64,000 nt of DNA, from the NCBI GenBank assembly GCA_040878035.1, contig JBBDMX010000088.1, positions 8,150 through 72,149 on the forward strand, given 5' to 3'. The stretch is from JBBDMX01 sp040878035. Lineage in GTDB: Bacteria; Planctomycetota; Phycisphaerae; Phycisphaerales; Phycisphaeraceae. Under the pieces are notes generated by a model, which ran no database searches, was not told the origin of the DNA, and saw only the letters and a list, made by a program, of their open reading frames with translations. The position numbers and the translations under genes are program-made. Below are positions 20,601 to 27,604 of the stretch, in pieces (the stretch's first letter is position 1; the number at the start of each line of letters is the position of its first letter).

Positions 20601-20639
20601 CTGCGCGTCGCGGCGATGATCCAGCAGGCGGATCGCTGA
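17625..20639 (+). CDS. Large secreted protein, DUF4091/GH123-like
   Basis: A 1004-residue exported protein. The signal peptide is residues 1-20 (MPRLSLIALILATVALPTGA). Residues 21-230 form a beta-rich region of the disaggregatase/DNRLRE type (IARDTWVSDY, then ELVLLDIDPAQI). About residues 400-1000 match the DUF4091/GH123-like layout: YAARNEFVAFQLLLEG, PDRLSFLPEMNCYGLP, FYLPLNENWPMD, RPQWQRDILDEVLDVNV, DGVLPWQTVGNEQSW and FRRGQQDVEYLTLL. Such proteins are putative glycosidases of planctomycetes; activity is unproven. Residues about 748-811 are a whole copy of the 190-bp dispersed element, placed in a loop of the catalytic-like region. Confidence 0.75.
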   Translation: MPRLSLIALILATVALPTGAADTLSIPIARDTWVSDYHDDKNDERHGNNGGDTRLKTKGSQELVLLDIDPAQIAQTKRVITHVTLHLHTRGDQPQRRVTVSTLATPWNEGTARGYAPQAGSATFNQAMRGQRDWAYPQGDLTTASLGQGHTIWSFADATGPDAAGWQTIRVEPRVLAARLAGISQGFVVMDDTGSEYQRDGEKFTYHLFPNRWLDSRESGRNTAPYFTVTLGDRDDQPPLAVTDMAFSTQARPCESSRLAGIDRPPLEPLPPSQAIISWLTPRDHGPAGTLGFHVMLTRHRDVKKMDVPRYLIPMAGQPGQPGPSGGRVTLHLRDMDLRPGEAVTLAIAAVDAVGNIGPAATVQGRVSDHAAPQLPPAPAQPFTQQAPLPTFAGLKIAIIDPLDKVQPITGKLIPAHEPGYLAANHLWSAKDRVIRLYAARNEFVAFQLLLEGEANDLQIDLKSPWQNAANLPAGAAGLMRLAYVDTDAGPLPDPLVPVVAAIAVPNKGHRFAAFLADLYVPHDAKPGVHRGSLVLTHDQQRLEIPIELHVWPFTLPDRLSFLPEMNCYGLPSPPLEVAYYRLAHVHRTCLNRLPYNWRGQVHDLAPKWDGQRFDWTDYNKRFGPLVDGSAFADLPRASMPVDVFYLPLNENWPMDIERGFGGGYWPENALTPEYRQQFVSAVRQFALHFAQKNWTRTQAEFYLNGKVYNKRPGWSRASSPWVFDEPVNTQDFWALRWYGQAFKEGADPLSLGERAGVRAPPDDAQPPENTKAPGGRASDGLSPSSPRATPHAPSPGLEDSATLSQGERGLVFRADISRPQWQRDILDEVLDVNVVGGAFRQHRRTVRDRAARHPQLVINYGSANPIAESNVQPAAWCLEAWSLGADGVLPWQTVGNEQSWQKADTLSLFYPPRDEIKHPLPSIRLKAFRRGQQDVEYLTLLMKATRQPRWAVAQALHDAQKLDGRTPGADPDVAQAPRFDGIDPAALWQLRLRVAAMIQQADR
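19866..20055. repeat. In-frame full-length 190-bp element in the GH-like gene
   Basis: The left end CCCTCTCCCTTGGGGAGAGG with GCTGGGGTGAGGG and the right end CCCTCACCCGGCCTC with CCACCCTCTCCCAGGGGGAG bracket a variable core of about 90 bases. Both ends are hairpins. Related copies are at 42831-43018, 52671-52856 and 47562-47697, with halves in dnaE and aroA. Confidence 0.85.
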
Positions 20640-20652
20640 TCTGCTCTTTTTG
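20622..20652 (+). terminator. Possible weak terminator after the GH-like gene
   Basis: An imperfect stem (AGCAGGCGGATC with GATCTGCT) overlaps the stop codon and is followed by CTCTTTTTG. The bulged stem makes this tentative. Confidence 0.25.
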
Positions 20653-20782
20653 AAAACGCCCTGTAACTCAACTGGACATTCCCCACCGCTTGCACTACAA
20701 CCACCCGACGTGAGGGATCGGCCCGTGGGAGGGTGCGACCCATCTGAGGTTCACACAACCGCATCACTCAAGGAGATCGACT

Positions 20783-21280
20783 ATGGCGATGTTCATCGGC
20801 GAGGCATTGGTCGGCGAAGGCAACGAGGTGGCGCACATTGATCTGCTCATCGGCGACAAGGCCGGGCCTGTCGGCGCGGCGTTCGCCAATGCCCTCGCCG
20901 ACCAGAAGGCCGGCCACTCCAACCTGCTGGCGGTGCTGGCGCCCAACCTGGCGGTCAAGCCCGCCACCGTGCTCATCACCAAGGTCACCATCAAGGGCGC
21001 CCGCCAGGCGGTGCAGATGTTCGGCCCGGCGCAGGCCGCCGTCGCCAAGGCCGTGGCCGACTCCGTCGCCGAGGGCGTGATCCCCAAGGACAAGTGCGAA
21101 GACTATGTGATCATCTGCGGCGTGTTCATCCACTGGGAGGCCGCCGACGACACCAAGATCTACAACTACAACTACGAGGCCGCCAAGCTCTCGATCGCCC
21201 GCGCGCTGAAGAACGAGCCCAGCGCGCAGGAAATGATCAGCAAGAAGGACTCGGCCAAGCACCCGTTTAGCCCCAAGTAG
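20783..21280 (+). CDS. fae: Formaldehyde-activating enzyme
   Basis: A 165-residue enzyme that joins formaldehyde to tetrahydromethanopterin in C1 oxidation. The N-terminal motif FIGEALVGEGNEVAHIDLLI contains the family's active-site His (residue 18 counting the initiator Met). The blocks ALADQKAGHSNLLAVLAPNL, TLITKV-like VLITKVTIKGARQA and HWEAADDTKIYNYNYEA are also typical. The start has AAGGAG eight bases upstream. No other C1-pathway gene (mch, fhc, mtd) is within the window. A strong hairpin terminator follows. Confidence 0.95.
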   Translation: MAMFIGEALVGEGNEVAHIDLLIGDKAGPVGAAFANALADQKAGHSNLLAVLAPNLAVKPATVLITKVTIKGARQAVQMFGPAQAAVAKAVADSVAEGVIPKDKCEDYVIICGVFIHWEAADDTKIYNYNYEAAKLSIARALKNEPSAQEMISKKDSAKHPFSPK

Positions 21281-21313
21281 GGTCGCCACGCCGGCCGCAG
21301 TTGCACGCGCGCT

Positions 21314-21351
21314 AAAGCCAGGGGATCCGCCGCGGGTCCCCTGGCTTTATT
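21314..21351 (+). terminator. Rho-independent terminator after fae (likely bidirectional)
   Basis: AAAGCCAGGGGA pairs with TCCCCTGGCTTT around a GC-rich loop, followed by ATT on the forward strand. The reverse side reads TTTAGC. It lies between fae and the convergent DUF3309 gene, so it could serve both. Confidence 0.8.
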
Positions 21352-21354
21352 GTC

Positions 21355-21510
21355 TTACAGCCTGCCCAGCAGCAGCAGGATGACGATGATCAGCAGCACC
21401 AGCCCCAAGCCGCCGGCGGGGTAGGCGCCCCACTGTCGGCTGTAGGGGTAGACCGGCAGCGCGCCCAGCAGTAACAGGATCAAGACGATGATGAGAATGG
21501 TGCCTAGCAT
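21355..21510 (-). CDS. DUF3309 small membrane protein
   Basis: A 51-residue protein: two hydrophobic helices (MLGTILIIVLILLLLGALPV and GGLGLVLLIIVILLLLGRL) around a short loop YPYSRQWGAYPA. This is the DUF3309 pattern, including the GALPxxPxSRxWG loop. AAGGAG lies at a good distance upstream of the ATG at 21510. The function is unknown; such small proteins are common among stress-related genes. It lies about 120 bases downstream of the sigma-54 activator on the same strand. Confidence 0.85.
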   Translation of the reverse strand: MLGTILIIVLILLLLGALPVYPYSRQWGAYPAGGLGLVLLIIVILLLLGRL

Positions 21511-21530
21511 GGTGCGATCTCCTTATTCAG

Positions 21531-21558
21531 CGGACGCGGCAAGCCGCGGCGCTTCGTA
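21531..21558. repeat. Dispersed 28-bp palindromic repeat
   Basis: Copy of the CGGACGCGGCAAGCCGCG word also at 1023, 29698 (inverted) and 54053 (inverted). Confidence 0.7.
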
Positions 21559-21631
21559 TGGAACATAGAACACAGTCTTCATTTCTTCACTATTTCACTA
21601 CTTCACTTCTCACTTTTCACTTTCGCATCCC

Positions 21632-23119
21632 TCAGACCGCCAGCGCCTCGCACGGTTCGGGAGTACTTTCGCCCCCGGATTCGCCCCCGGATTCGCCCCC
21701 GGATTCGCGCCCGGACTTGCCCCCAGATTCGCTCCCGGACTTGTCCTCGGACTTGCCCCCGGCTTCTCCCCCGTCGGGTGGGGTGCCCTGGTAGGCATTG
21801 AGGCGGTTGTAGATGGTCTTGAGGCTCACGCCCAGGGCGCGGGCGACACGGGGCTTGTCGCCGCCGAAGCGGCGCAGGGCCTCGTAGATCATTCGCCGTT
21901 CCACCTCGGCGATGGTGGCGCCCAGCGGCACCCACAGCCGGGCCGCGCCCCCGGAGTCGCCGTGGCGCTGCGACCAGTCATCGGGGCGGATGAGCATGTT
22001 GGCGCTGATGGCCTGGTCGGACACGATGAAGGCGCGATGCACCAGGTTGTGCAGTTGCCGCACGTTGCCCGGCCAGAAGTACTGCCGCATGTGCTCCAGG
22101 GCGCGGGGCTCGAAGCGCTTGTCGGTGTTCGCCTGGCGGTTTAGCTCCGCCAGGAACTGATGGGCCAGCAGTTCCACATCGCTGCCACGCTCGCGCAGCG
22201 GCGGCACACTCAGCGGAAACACCGACAGGCGATAGAGCAGATCCTCGCGGAAGCGGTGCTCCGCCACGGCGGCGGCCGGCTCGCGATTGGTCGCCGCCAG
22301 CACGCGAACGTCCACCGCGATCTCCTCCTCCCCGCCCACCCGCACGAAGCGCCCGCTCTCGAGCACGCGCAACAGCTTCACCTGAAGCTCCTGGGGCATC
22401 TCCATCACCTCATCCAGCAGCAGCGTCCCGCCGTCGGCGCGTTCGAAGACGCCCCGGCGGAAACGCTCGGCGCCGGTGAACGCGCCTTTCTCGTGCCCGA
22501 ACAACTCGCTCTCGATCAGGTTTGCCGGCACGGCCCCGCAGTTGAGCGTGAGGAACGGCTTATCGTGGCGGGCGCTGTGCTGGTGAATCGTCTGCGCCAC
22601 CAGTTCCTTGCCCACGCCGCTTTCACCGACGATCAGCACCGTGGCGTCCGTCGCCGCCACGCGCTGGATCAGGTGATAGAGCTTTTGCATGACCGGGGAT
22701 CGGCCCAGCATCGGCCCGAAGCGATCGTCGTCGCCGGGCGCTGCCGAGTGATCCCCAGTCATGGTTGATTTAGCGATGTCCGTCAGGTGCCGGGTCAGGC
22801 GTTCCTGGTCGATGGGCTTGGTGAGGTAGTCGCGCACGCCATGGCGCAGGCAGGTCACCGCCGAATCGATGTCGGCGGCCTCGACGGTGATGATGATGTC
22901 GCCGAGGCCACGCTGCACCAGGGTGTCCAGCAGCGGCCCGGCGTTGCCGTCGGGCAGGGACCAGTTGACGATCACCAGGTCGGGCCGATTGCAGTCGAGT
23001 TCCGCGCGGGCCTGGCGCAGGCTGCCCACGGCCGAGGTGGCAAAACCATGTTGCTCCACCAGGTGCGCCAGGGCGTGCAGCCCCTGGAGATCCGGTTCGA
23101 TAAGCAGGGCACGCTGCAT
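21632..23119 (-). CDS. Sigma-54-dependent activator (NtrC family) with atypical receiver
   Basis: A 495-residue regulator. Receiver domain: residues 1-120. AAA+ domain: about 145-385, with GESGVGKE (Walker A), GAFTGA (sigma-54 contact) and GGTLLLDEVMEM (Walker B). A FIS-type helix-turn-helix lies at about 410-450 (GGDKPRVARALGVSLKTIY). The receiver reads PDLVIVNWSLPDG, so Asn52 occupies the usual phosphorylated Asp, and the acidic pair is EPD instead of DD. The conserved Lys (DYLTKPI) remains. No histidine kinase gene is adjacent. After the HTH comes a degenerate SGGES/SGGKS tail of about 45 residues. The ATG at 23119 has GGAG upstream. Confidence 0.93.
   Translation of the reverse strand: MQRALLIEPDLQGLHALAHLVEQHGFATSAVGSLRQARAELDCNRPDLVIVNWSLPDGNAGPLLDTLVQRGLGDIIITVEAADIDSAVTCLRHGVRDYLTKPIDQERLTRHLTDIAKSTMTGDHSAAPGDDDRFGPMLGRSPVMQKLYHLIQRVAATDATVLIVGESGVGKELVAQTIHQHSARHDKPFLTLNCGAVPANLIESELFGHEKGAFTGAERFRRGVFERADGGTLLLDEVMEMPQELQVKLLRVLESGRFVRVGGEEEIAVDVRVLAATNREPAAAVAEHRFREDLLYRLSVFPLSVPPLRERGSDVELLAHQFLAELNRQANTDKRFEPRALEHMRQYFWPGNVRQLHNLVHRAFIVSDQAISANMLIRPDDWSQRHGDSGGAARLWVPLGATIAEVERRMIYEALRRFGGDKPRVARALGVSLKTIYNRLNAYQGTPPDGGEAGGKSEDKSGSESGGKSGRESGGESGGESGGESTPEPCEALAV
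21661..21760. repeat. Tandem CCGGATTCGCCC repeat encoding the activator's tail
   Basis: Imperfect 12-base direct repeats (GGATTCGCCCCC variants) encode the Ser-Gly-Gly-Glu repeat after the DNA-binding domain. Confidence 0.8.
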
Positions 23120-23248
23120 GGCAAGTTCTCCGCTGTAAGAGAGCTTTGGGGGCGTCCGTGTCGCCCTATGCAGTATGAGTAGCCCGGCAGCGATGCGGCC
23201 GACCATCCGGCATCGCATGTATCCGTCTTGCGGTTTTCAGCTTGTTGT

Positions 23249-23271
23249 GATCTAGGGGAATGCCCTAGATC
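23249..23271. promoter_or_regulatory. Perfect palindrome, candidate activator binding site
   Basis: GATCTAGGG, a 5-base spacer, then CCCTAGATC: a 9+9 perfect inverted repeat. It sits about 130 bases upstream of the activator start and about 230 bases upstream of the -24/-12 promoter, within the usual range of enhancer sites for NtrC-type activators. Binding is inferred. Confidence 0.55.
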
Positions 23272-23497
23272 GTGGCGATCTGCGAAGCTGCTGCTTCTGG
23301 CTCTCCAAGTGTGTAATGCCTGCAAGCGTCTGCAAATTCTGCAAGCGCAGCGACGCGCGATTCCATGATCCAGCAAGGCTTTTGCGACGATTCCCGCGCG
23401 CCGGCATCGGCGGATCACGAGGGCGGCGCATAGGGGCAGCGCTGAATTGCGGCGGTCTTCACGCCGTTGTGGGCCGAACAAGCCGGCACGCGCCCAT

Positions 23498-23513
23498 CGG
23501 CACTGGCTTTGCT
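23498..23513 (+). promoter_or_regulatory. Candidate sigma-54 (-24/-12) promoter of the PRC-barrel gene
   Basis: CGGCACTGGCTTTGCT fits the consensus TGGCAC-N5-TTGC(A/T) at every position except the first, with the invariant GG and GC at the right spacing. Transcription would start near 23524, about 120 bases before the ATG at 23647. The nearest regulator gene, 380 bases away and divergent, is a sigma-54 activator. Confidence 0.65.
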
Positions 23514-23646
23514 TTACCGACCCGGTAACGAGCGTGTGTGTATCCGCTCGCAGCCGTACTACATGCAACCCACACCGTCGGCTGACGGGCGACGTTACGG
23601 CGCGTTGGCTTGCCAGCGACACAGGTAATAGGAAAGGATGGTCACC

Positions 23647-25026
23647 ATGCGACGCCAAACACCCCCCAGAGCAGCGCTATGGATCGCCGGCGTGGCCACC
23701 GCCCTGGCGCTCCCCGCCGGCGCGATGGCTGCGGACACCACTAACGGCCAGGACACCGGCCGCTACGCGCCTAGCAACGCGCAGCAGGACGCCCGTCAAC
23801 GCGACGCGGCCACCGACGTGAACAGGAAGGACGTCGGCACGTTGGACCGCACCACCCTGCGCGCCGACACCATGGTGGACAACCAGCGCGCCAGCCAGTT
23901 GATCAGCGCGGAAGTGCGCAACCCGCAGAACCAGACCCTGGGCAAGATCCACGAAGCGGTCATCGACGCCGATCAGGGCCAGGCTCAGTATGCGATTTTG
24001 TCGCACGGCGGGCTGATGGGCATCGGCGACAAACTGCTGGCGGTGCCGCTGCACAAGCTTCAGATGTCCGCCAACCGCAACTATGTGGTGTTGGATGTCT
24101 CGCTTCAGAAGGTGAAGGACGCCAAGGGATTCAGCGGTGATTCGTACCCGGCGCGTGCGGACTTTGCCTGGGCCGGCTTTGAGAAGTCCAACCAGAGGAA
24201 GTCTAACGCCGGCGCCATGAACCTCGACTCCAACTCGGACCTCAACGGCTCGTCCGAGCAGATCATCTACCGCCAGACCCAGACGCGCGAGGAACGCGTA
24301 TATGGTTTGCAGGGTGATCGCATGAGCGACCGCGTGGTGCGGGACCCGGTCGAGCAGCCGCGGGCGCGCCTGCGCTTCAACACGCTCACGCGCAGCTACG
24401 AGTACATCCCTGAGCAGGAACAGCGGGCGCAGGCGCGTGCCCAGGCGACTGCCCAGCGTGAACTCTACGGGCTGCAAGGCGATGCGCGTCAGCCCCAGCA
24501 GCGCGATCAGGTGCAGTTGGATACCACCAATCGCAGCTACGAGTACAAGGCCCAGCGCGACACCACCCAGAGCAGCGCCAAGGCTGACCTCCACGCTGAC
24601 AAGGCGCGCAGCGGGCAAGATCACACTATGATGAAGCGTGACTTTGCCGCCATCGACTGGCGCGCCGACGACGCCTGGACGCACAAGCTCAGCGCCATCG
24701 TCGGCCTGGACGTCAACGACAGCCAGGGCACCGACGTCGCCGAGATCAACGACGTGGTGATCGACCTGTCGAGCGGTCGGATCCAGTATGCGGCCCTGTC
24801 CACCGGTGCGTGGTATGAGTTTGGCACAACCAAGCTCGTGGCCGTGCCCTGGAGCGCGATTCACATCGACCCCGCCAATGACGTGGCCCGGCTCAATGTG
24901 ACGCAAAACAAACTGGGCAGCGCCCCCACCATCGAGCGGAACAACTGGCCCAACCTCAGCGACCGCGAGTTCTCGCAACAGGTGGACGACTACTTCGGGA
25001 CCGCCGAGCCCCGGACCATGGATTGA
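23647..25026 (+). CDS. Exported protein with two PRC-barrel domains
   Basis: A 459-residue exported protein. The signal peptide ends near residue 29 (LALPAGAMAA). PRC-barrel 1 spans about residues 80-165 (NQTLGKIHEAVIDADQGQAQ, KLLAVPLHKL) and PRC-barrel 2 about 345-430 (TDVAEINDVVIDLSSGRIQY, TKLVAVPWSAIHID). Between them two similar units each contain YGLQGD and RSYEY. PRC-barrels are small beta-barrels seen in RimM, photosynthetic reaction centres and many stress proteins; the ligand is unknown. I chose the ATG at 23647 because GGAAAGG lies about nine bases upstream; an ATG at 23638 is also possible. Confidence 0.82.
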   Translation: MRRQTPPRAALWIAGVATALALPAGAMAADTTNGQDTGRYAPSNAQQDARQRDAATDVNRKDVGTLDRTTLRADTMVDNQRASQLISAEVRNPQNQTLGKIHEAVIDADQGQAQYAILSHGGLMGIGDKLLAVPLHKLQMSANRNYVVLDVSLQKVKDAKGFSGDSYPARADFAWAGFEKSNQRKSNAGAMNLDSNSDLNGSSEQIIYRQTQTREERVYGLQGDRMSDRVVRDPVEQPRARLRFNTLTRSYEYIPEQEQRAQARAQATAQRELYGLQGDARQPQQRDQVQLDTTNRSYEYKAQRDTTQSSAKADLHADKARSGQDHTMMKRDFAAIDWRADDAWTHKLSAIVGLDVNDSQGTDVAEINDVVIDLSSGRIQYAALSTGAWYEFGTTKLVAVPWSAIHIDPANDVARLNVTQNKLGSAPTIERNNWPNLSDREFSQQVDDYFGTAEPRTMD

Positions 25027-25109
25027 CGCTGTAACGGGTGACCGGATGCGTCACGGTATTGATCGGCAACGAGAAGTAGCCCTGACGCATCCGGCCCCGT
25101 TTTTCGGGG

Positions 25110-25205
25110 AAGTATGAAGTGCGAAGTGCTAGGTACGAAGTGCGAAGTGCGAAGTGTGAAGTGCCACTTCTGACTTCGTACTTCGTATTTCGTACTTCGC
25201 ACTTT
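25110..25205. repeat. Snap-back repeat of GAAGTGCGAAGT words
   Basis: Tandem GCGAAGT-type words are followed by their complement (ACTTCGTACTTCGTA). Same family as 31399-31499 and 34916-34990. It fills the gap between two convergent genes. Confidence 0.85.
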
Positions 25206-25206
25206 C

Positions 25207-25896
25207 CTAGCGCTGCAAATTCCCCTTGTCCACTTCCTGCTTGGCCATCGAGGGCAGCAGGTAGTTGGCGCCGCGATAGGCGAACACCTGGCCCGAGAGC
25301 GTAAAGACGATCTTGTCGCCACGCTCCTGGGCGATGGTCTCGATGTTCTGCGTCATCTGGCTGGGAAGCAGGATCATCGGGGCTTCGGGCGACTGGGCGC
25401 TGTCGGCCTCGAAGACGAAGACGGATTGCGCGCCATTGGGCGAGCGGATCAGCCGGCCGCGGCGATGGATGACAAACTCGCCCTCGCGGCGAAGGGAGGT
25501 CTGCTTGGCGTCGGGCGAGGTGCCCATGACCGCCGGGTCGCGCGCCAGCAGCGGCGCCGAGCCTAAGTCGGTCACGGAGGGCGCGCGGCGTGGGGCCGTC
25601 AGCGGCGGCTCGGGACGCTTCTCCAGGAGTTGCCGCATCACGTCTTCCGCCGAGGGCGCATTGGTCGCCTCGGGCGCCTCGGGTGGCGCCGCGGCAGGCG
25701 CGGTGGTGGCTTGGTCAGAGCCGCGCGGCGTAAGCCCGCGGTCCGCATCCGCCGCCGACTCGTCGGCGGGCTGCGTCGTCGGCGCTGTCGCCTCCGGGGC
25801 CGGCGCCGGGGCAGCGTCGGCGCGGCTCACGCCATGTATCACCATCGTCACCATCGCAACGATCACCACGATCCAAAGCTTGCGGCTGGGCATCAT
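25207..25896 (-). CDS. Exported protein of unknown function
   Basis: A 229-residue protein with signal peptide MMPSRKLWIVVIVAMVTMVI and a likely cleavage after SRADA. An Ala/Pro/Thr-rich linker spans residues 28-75, and a conserved-looking C-terminal half includes GEFVIHRRGRLIRS, MILLPSQMTQNIETIAQE and IVFTLSGQVFAYRGANYLLP. I do not recognise the family. Residues about 52-61 (DRGLTPRGSD) come from an in-frame copy of the AGAGCCGCGCGGCGTAAGCC repeat. The ATG at 25896 begins the signal peptide; an ATG at 25929 adds 11 polar residues. Confidence 0.7.
   Translation of the reverse strand: MMPSRKLWIVVIVAMVTMVIHGVSRADAAPAPAPEATAPTTQPADESAADADRGLTPRGSDQATTAPAAAPPEAPEATNAPSAEDVMRQLLEKRPEPPLTAPRRAPSVTDLGSAPLLARDPAVMGTSPDAKQTSLRREGEFVIHRRGRLIRSPNGAQSVFVFEADSAQSPEAPMILLPSQMTQNIETIAQERGDKIVFTLSGQVFAYRGANYLLPSMAKQEVDKGNLQR
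25714..25741. repeat. In-frame AGAGCCGCGCGGCGTAAGCC repeat
   Basis: A single copy inside the linker region of the exported protein gene. It encodes RGLTPRGSD, the same peptide as one arm of the mnmG insertion. Confidence 0.85.
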
Positions 25897-25989
25897 CGCG
25901 CTCCCATGTACTCGGTCGTCCTTCATCATTATCGGCTCATGCGTTTGGGATGCTAAGCCGCAAGCGGCTGGACCGATCCAAATCGGAAA

Positions 25990-26853
25990 TCACTTCACCA
26001 CCGCCCCGACCTCCGCCAGCAGCTTTTTCGCCGTTTGGGCCGCCACGTGGAACGAATCCGCCTGGCTCATCGTGGCGTATTGCTCGTTGGCCTTGCCGCT
26101 GGGGCCCGTGGCCGCCACCGCCTTGCTATGCGACAGGTGCGGCTCCAAGGTCAGCGGGCCGTTCCACCCCCGCGCCATCGCGTCGGCCATGATCTTACGC
26201 ACCTGGCCGTTGCCCTGGCCCACCGGCACGTGCTGGTTGCCCTTGTCGCTGTCCTTCAGATGGATCGCATCCGTCTTGTCACGCAGCTTGAGCCAGTTAT
26301 CCCACACATCGTCGCCCGACTGGTTGTAGTTATCAAAATCGAAGATGAGCTTGAACGACTGCCCGTCGCGCAGAGCCGCCAGCTTGAGCACATCCACGCA
26401 CAGGTCGCCGAAGATGTGCCGCTCGTTCTCGTGATACAGCACCAGGCCCAGCTTTTTGGCCTCGTCACGCAAGGCGCCCAGCCGCTTCATCGACTCGGCC
26501 TGCCACGCGTCCTTGGGCAGCTTGCCCTTGTTGTAATAACTGAACAGCCGCACCGCCCGGCAACCCAACGGCTCGATCAGCGCGCCTAAGTGACGCAGCT
26601 TCTTCAGGTCGGTCTCGAAATCGTCGGCAATGTCGATCTTGCCGATCGGCGAGCCGAACATGTTGACCGTGATGCCCGCATCGTCGAGCTTCCTGCGAAT
26701 CTCCCATGCCTTGTCCACCGGCAAAGCCACGATGCTAAAGCCGTCAATCCCACGAATGTCGATGTGCGCAAAGCCCGCACGCTGTAGCGCCTTGATCTGC
26801 TCCTCACACGAAGAGCCCGCCTCGTCCGCAAATGCACTAAGTACCCAACTCAT
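25990..26853 (-). CDS. Sugar phosphate isomerase/epimerase (TIM barrel)
   Basis: A 287-residue TIM-barrel protein of the AP-endonuclease-2-like family. Probable metal ligands appear in LVLYHENERHIFGD, LIFDFDNYNQSG, IHLKDSD and LTLEPHL. The ATG at 26853 is preceded by AAGGAG. It differs clearly in sequence from the isomerase at 6538-7296, so the two are not a recent duplication. Substrate unknown. Cytoplasmic by absence of a signal peptide. Confidence 0.85.
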   Translation of the reverse strand: MSWVLSAFADEAGSSCEEQIKALQRAGFAHIDIRGIDGFSIVALPVDKAWEIRRKLDDAGITVNMFGSPIGKIDIADDFETDLKKLRHLGALIEPLGCRAVRLFSYYNKGKLPKDAWQAESMKRLGALRDEAKKLGLVLYHENERHIFGDLCVDVLKLAALRDGQSFKLIFDFDNYNQSGDDVWDNWLKLRDKTDAIHLKDSDKGNQHVPVGQGNGQVRKIMADAMARGWNGPLTLEPHLSHSKAVAATGPSGKANEQYATMSQADSFHVAAQTAKKLLAEVGAVVK

Positions 26854-26872
26854 CGATCGACTCCTTGAGAGA

Positions 26873-27064
26873 GAAGAGGTAACAGGGATGAACACGGATG
26901 AACACGAATGGGAAAAGAAGAGGAACAGGGATGGACATGATAAACATGATTAGTGGATGCTAAGCCGCAAGCGGCTTGCTCCATCAAAACTCAATCATGT
27001 CCATCAGGTCCATCACTGTTCCTTCTTAATCCGTGTTCATCCGTGTTCGTCCCTGTTACCTCTT
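26873..27064. repeat. Nested snap-back repeat, full-length copy
   Basis: The outer arm AGAGGTAACAGGGATGAACA pairs with TGTTCGTCCCTGTTACCTCT. The next arm is GGAACAGGGATGGACATGAT with ATGTCCATC words, and the core is the AAGCCGCAAGCGGCTT hairpin. It separates two same-strand genes. A version without the left outer arm is at 16753-16905. Confidence 0.88.
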
Positions 27065-27563
27065 ATTCCTGATTCATCCGCAGTGCTTCGTCCGGGTTCA
27101 TGCGCCACGCGCGCAGGTTCACGGCTTTCCAGTCGTCCATCAGATCGTCATGCAGATACACGGTGACCAGTTGCTGGAACCCGGCGGGCTGGGTGGCGTC
27201 AACGGGCCGGAGCACATCCACCTCGGCATCGAAGCCGCGGATGCGCACCTGGCGGGCGTCGAGCGTGGGCAGGGCCTGGTCGCCGCCCTGAAGCGACCAG
27301 GTGGCCTGCGGGCCCAGGGCCGCGCCGACCTGGGCGTATTGCGACGCCAACGTGCCCGCCGGCATGACGATGCGGTACGGCCCGTCGATGGGGCGATCCG
27401 CCAGCACCGCCGCAAACGACGCCGCGATCACGTCCGTGACCACGTCATACGTCGGCTGGTGCAGCGCCACATCGCGCTCCTGCGCGGGGATGTTGACATA
27501 AGTAGCGCAGCCCGTCAGGGTCAGGGCCGCGACAACAATGGCGACAATTCGCTTGAGAAACAT
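27063..27563 (-). CDS. Lipoprotein of unknown function
   Basis: A 166-residue predicted lipoprotein. The signal peptide MFLKRIVAIVVAALTLTGC has lipobox LTGC. The rest is soluble (YVNIPAQERDVALHQPTYDV, GPYRIVMPAGTLASQYAQVG, FDAEVDVLRP) with no family I recognise. Nested repeats lie on both sides, and the C-terminal codons (RMNQE) end exactly at the edge of the downstream repeat. Confidence 0.75.
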   Translation of the reverse strand: MFLKRIVAIVVAALTLTGCATYVNIPAQERDVALHQPTYDVVTDVIAASFAAVLADRPIDGPYRIVMPAGTLASQYAQVGAALGPQATWSLQGGDQALPTLDARQVRIRGFDAEVDVLRPVDATQPAGFQQLVTVYLHDDLMDDWKAVNLRAWRMNPDEALRMNQE

Positions 27564-27604
27564 GGTGCAAACCCCTTGATCAAGGTAGGTCGCGCATTGT
27601 AACA

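Larger units (their letters stand above)
23120..23646. other. 0.5-kb divergent regulatory region
   Basis: No gene is seen here. It holds the palindrome at 23249-23271, two direct copies of CTGCAAGCG (about 23324-23354), the -24/-12 promoter at 23498-23513 and a GGAAAGGA ribosome-binding site at 23631-23638. Unlike most gaps in the window it contains none of the dispersed repeats. Confidence 0.7.

Noticed and set aside
21661..21760. Possible CRISPR-like array of 12-base repeats
   Set aside because: The units are contiguous and lie in the coding sequence of the activator's tail; no spacers and no cas genes.
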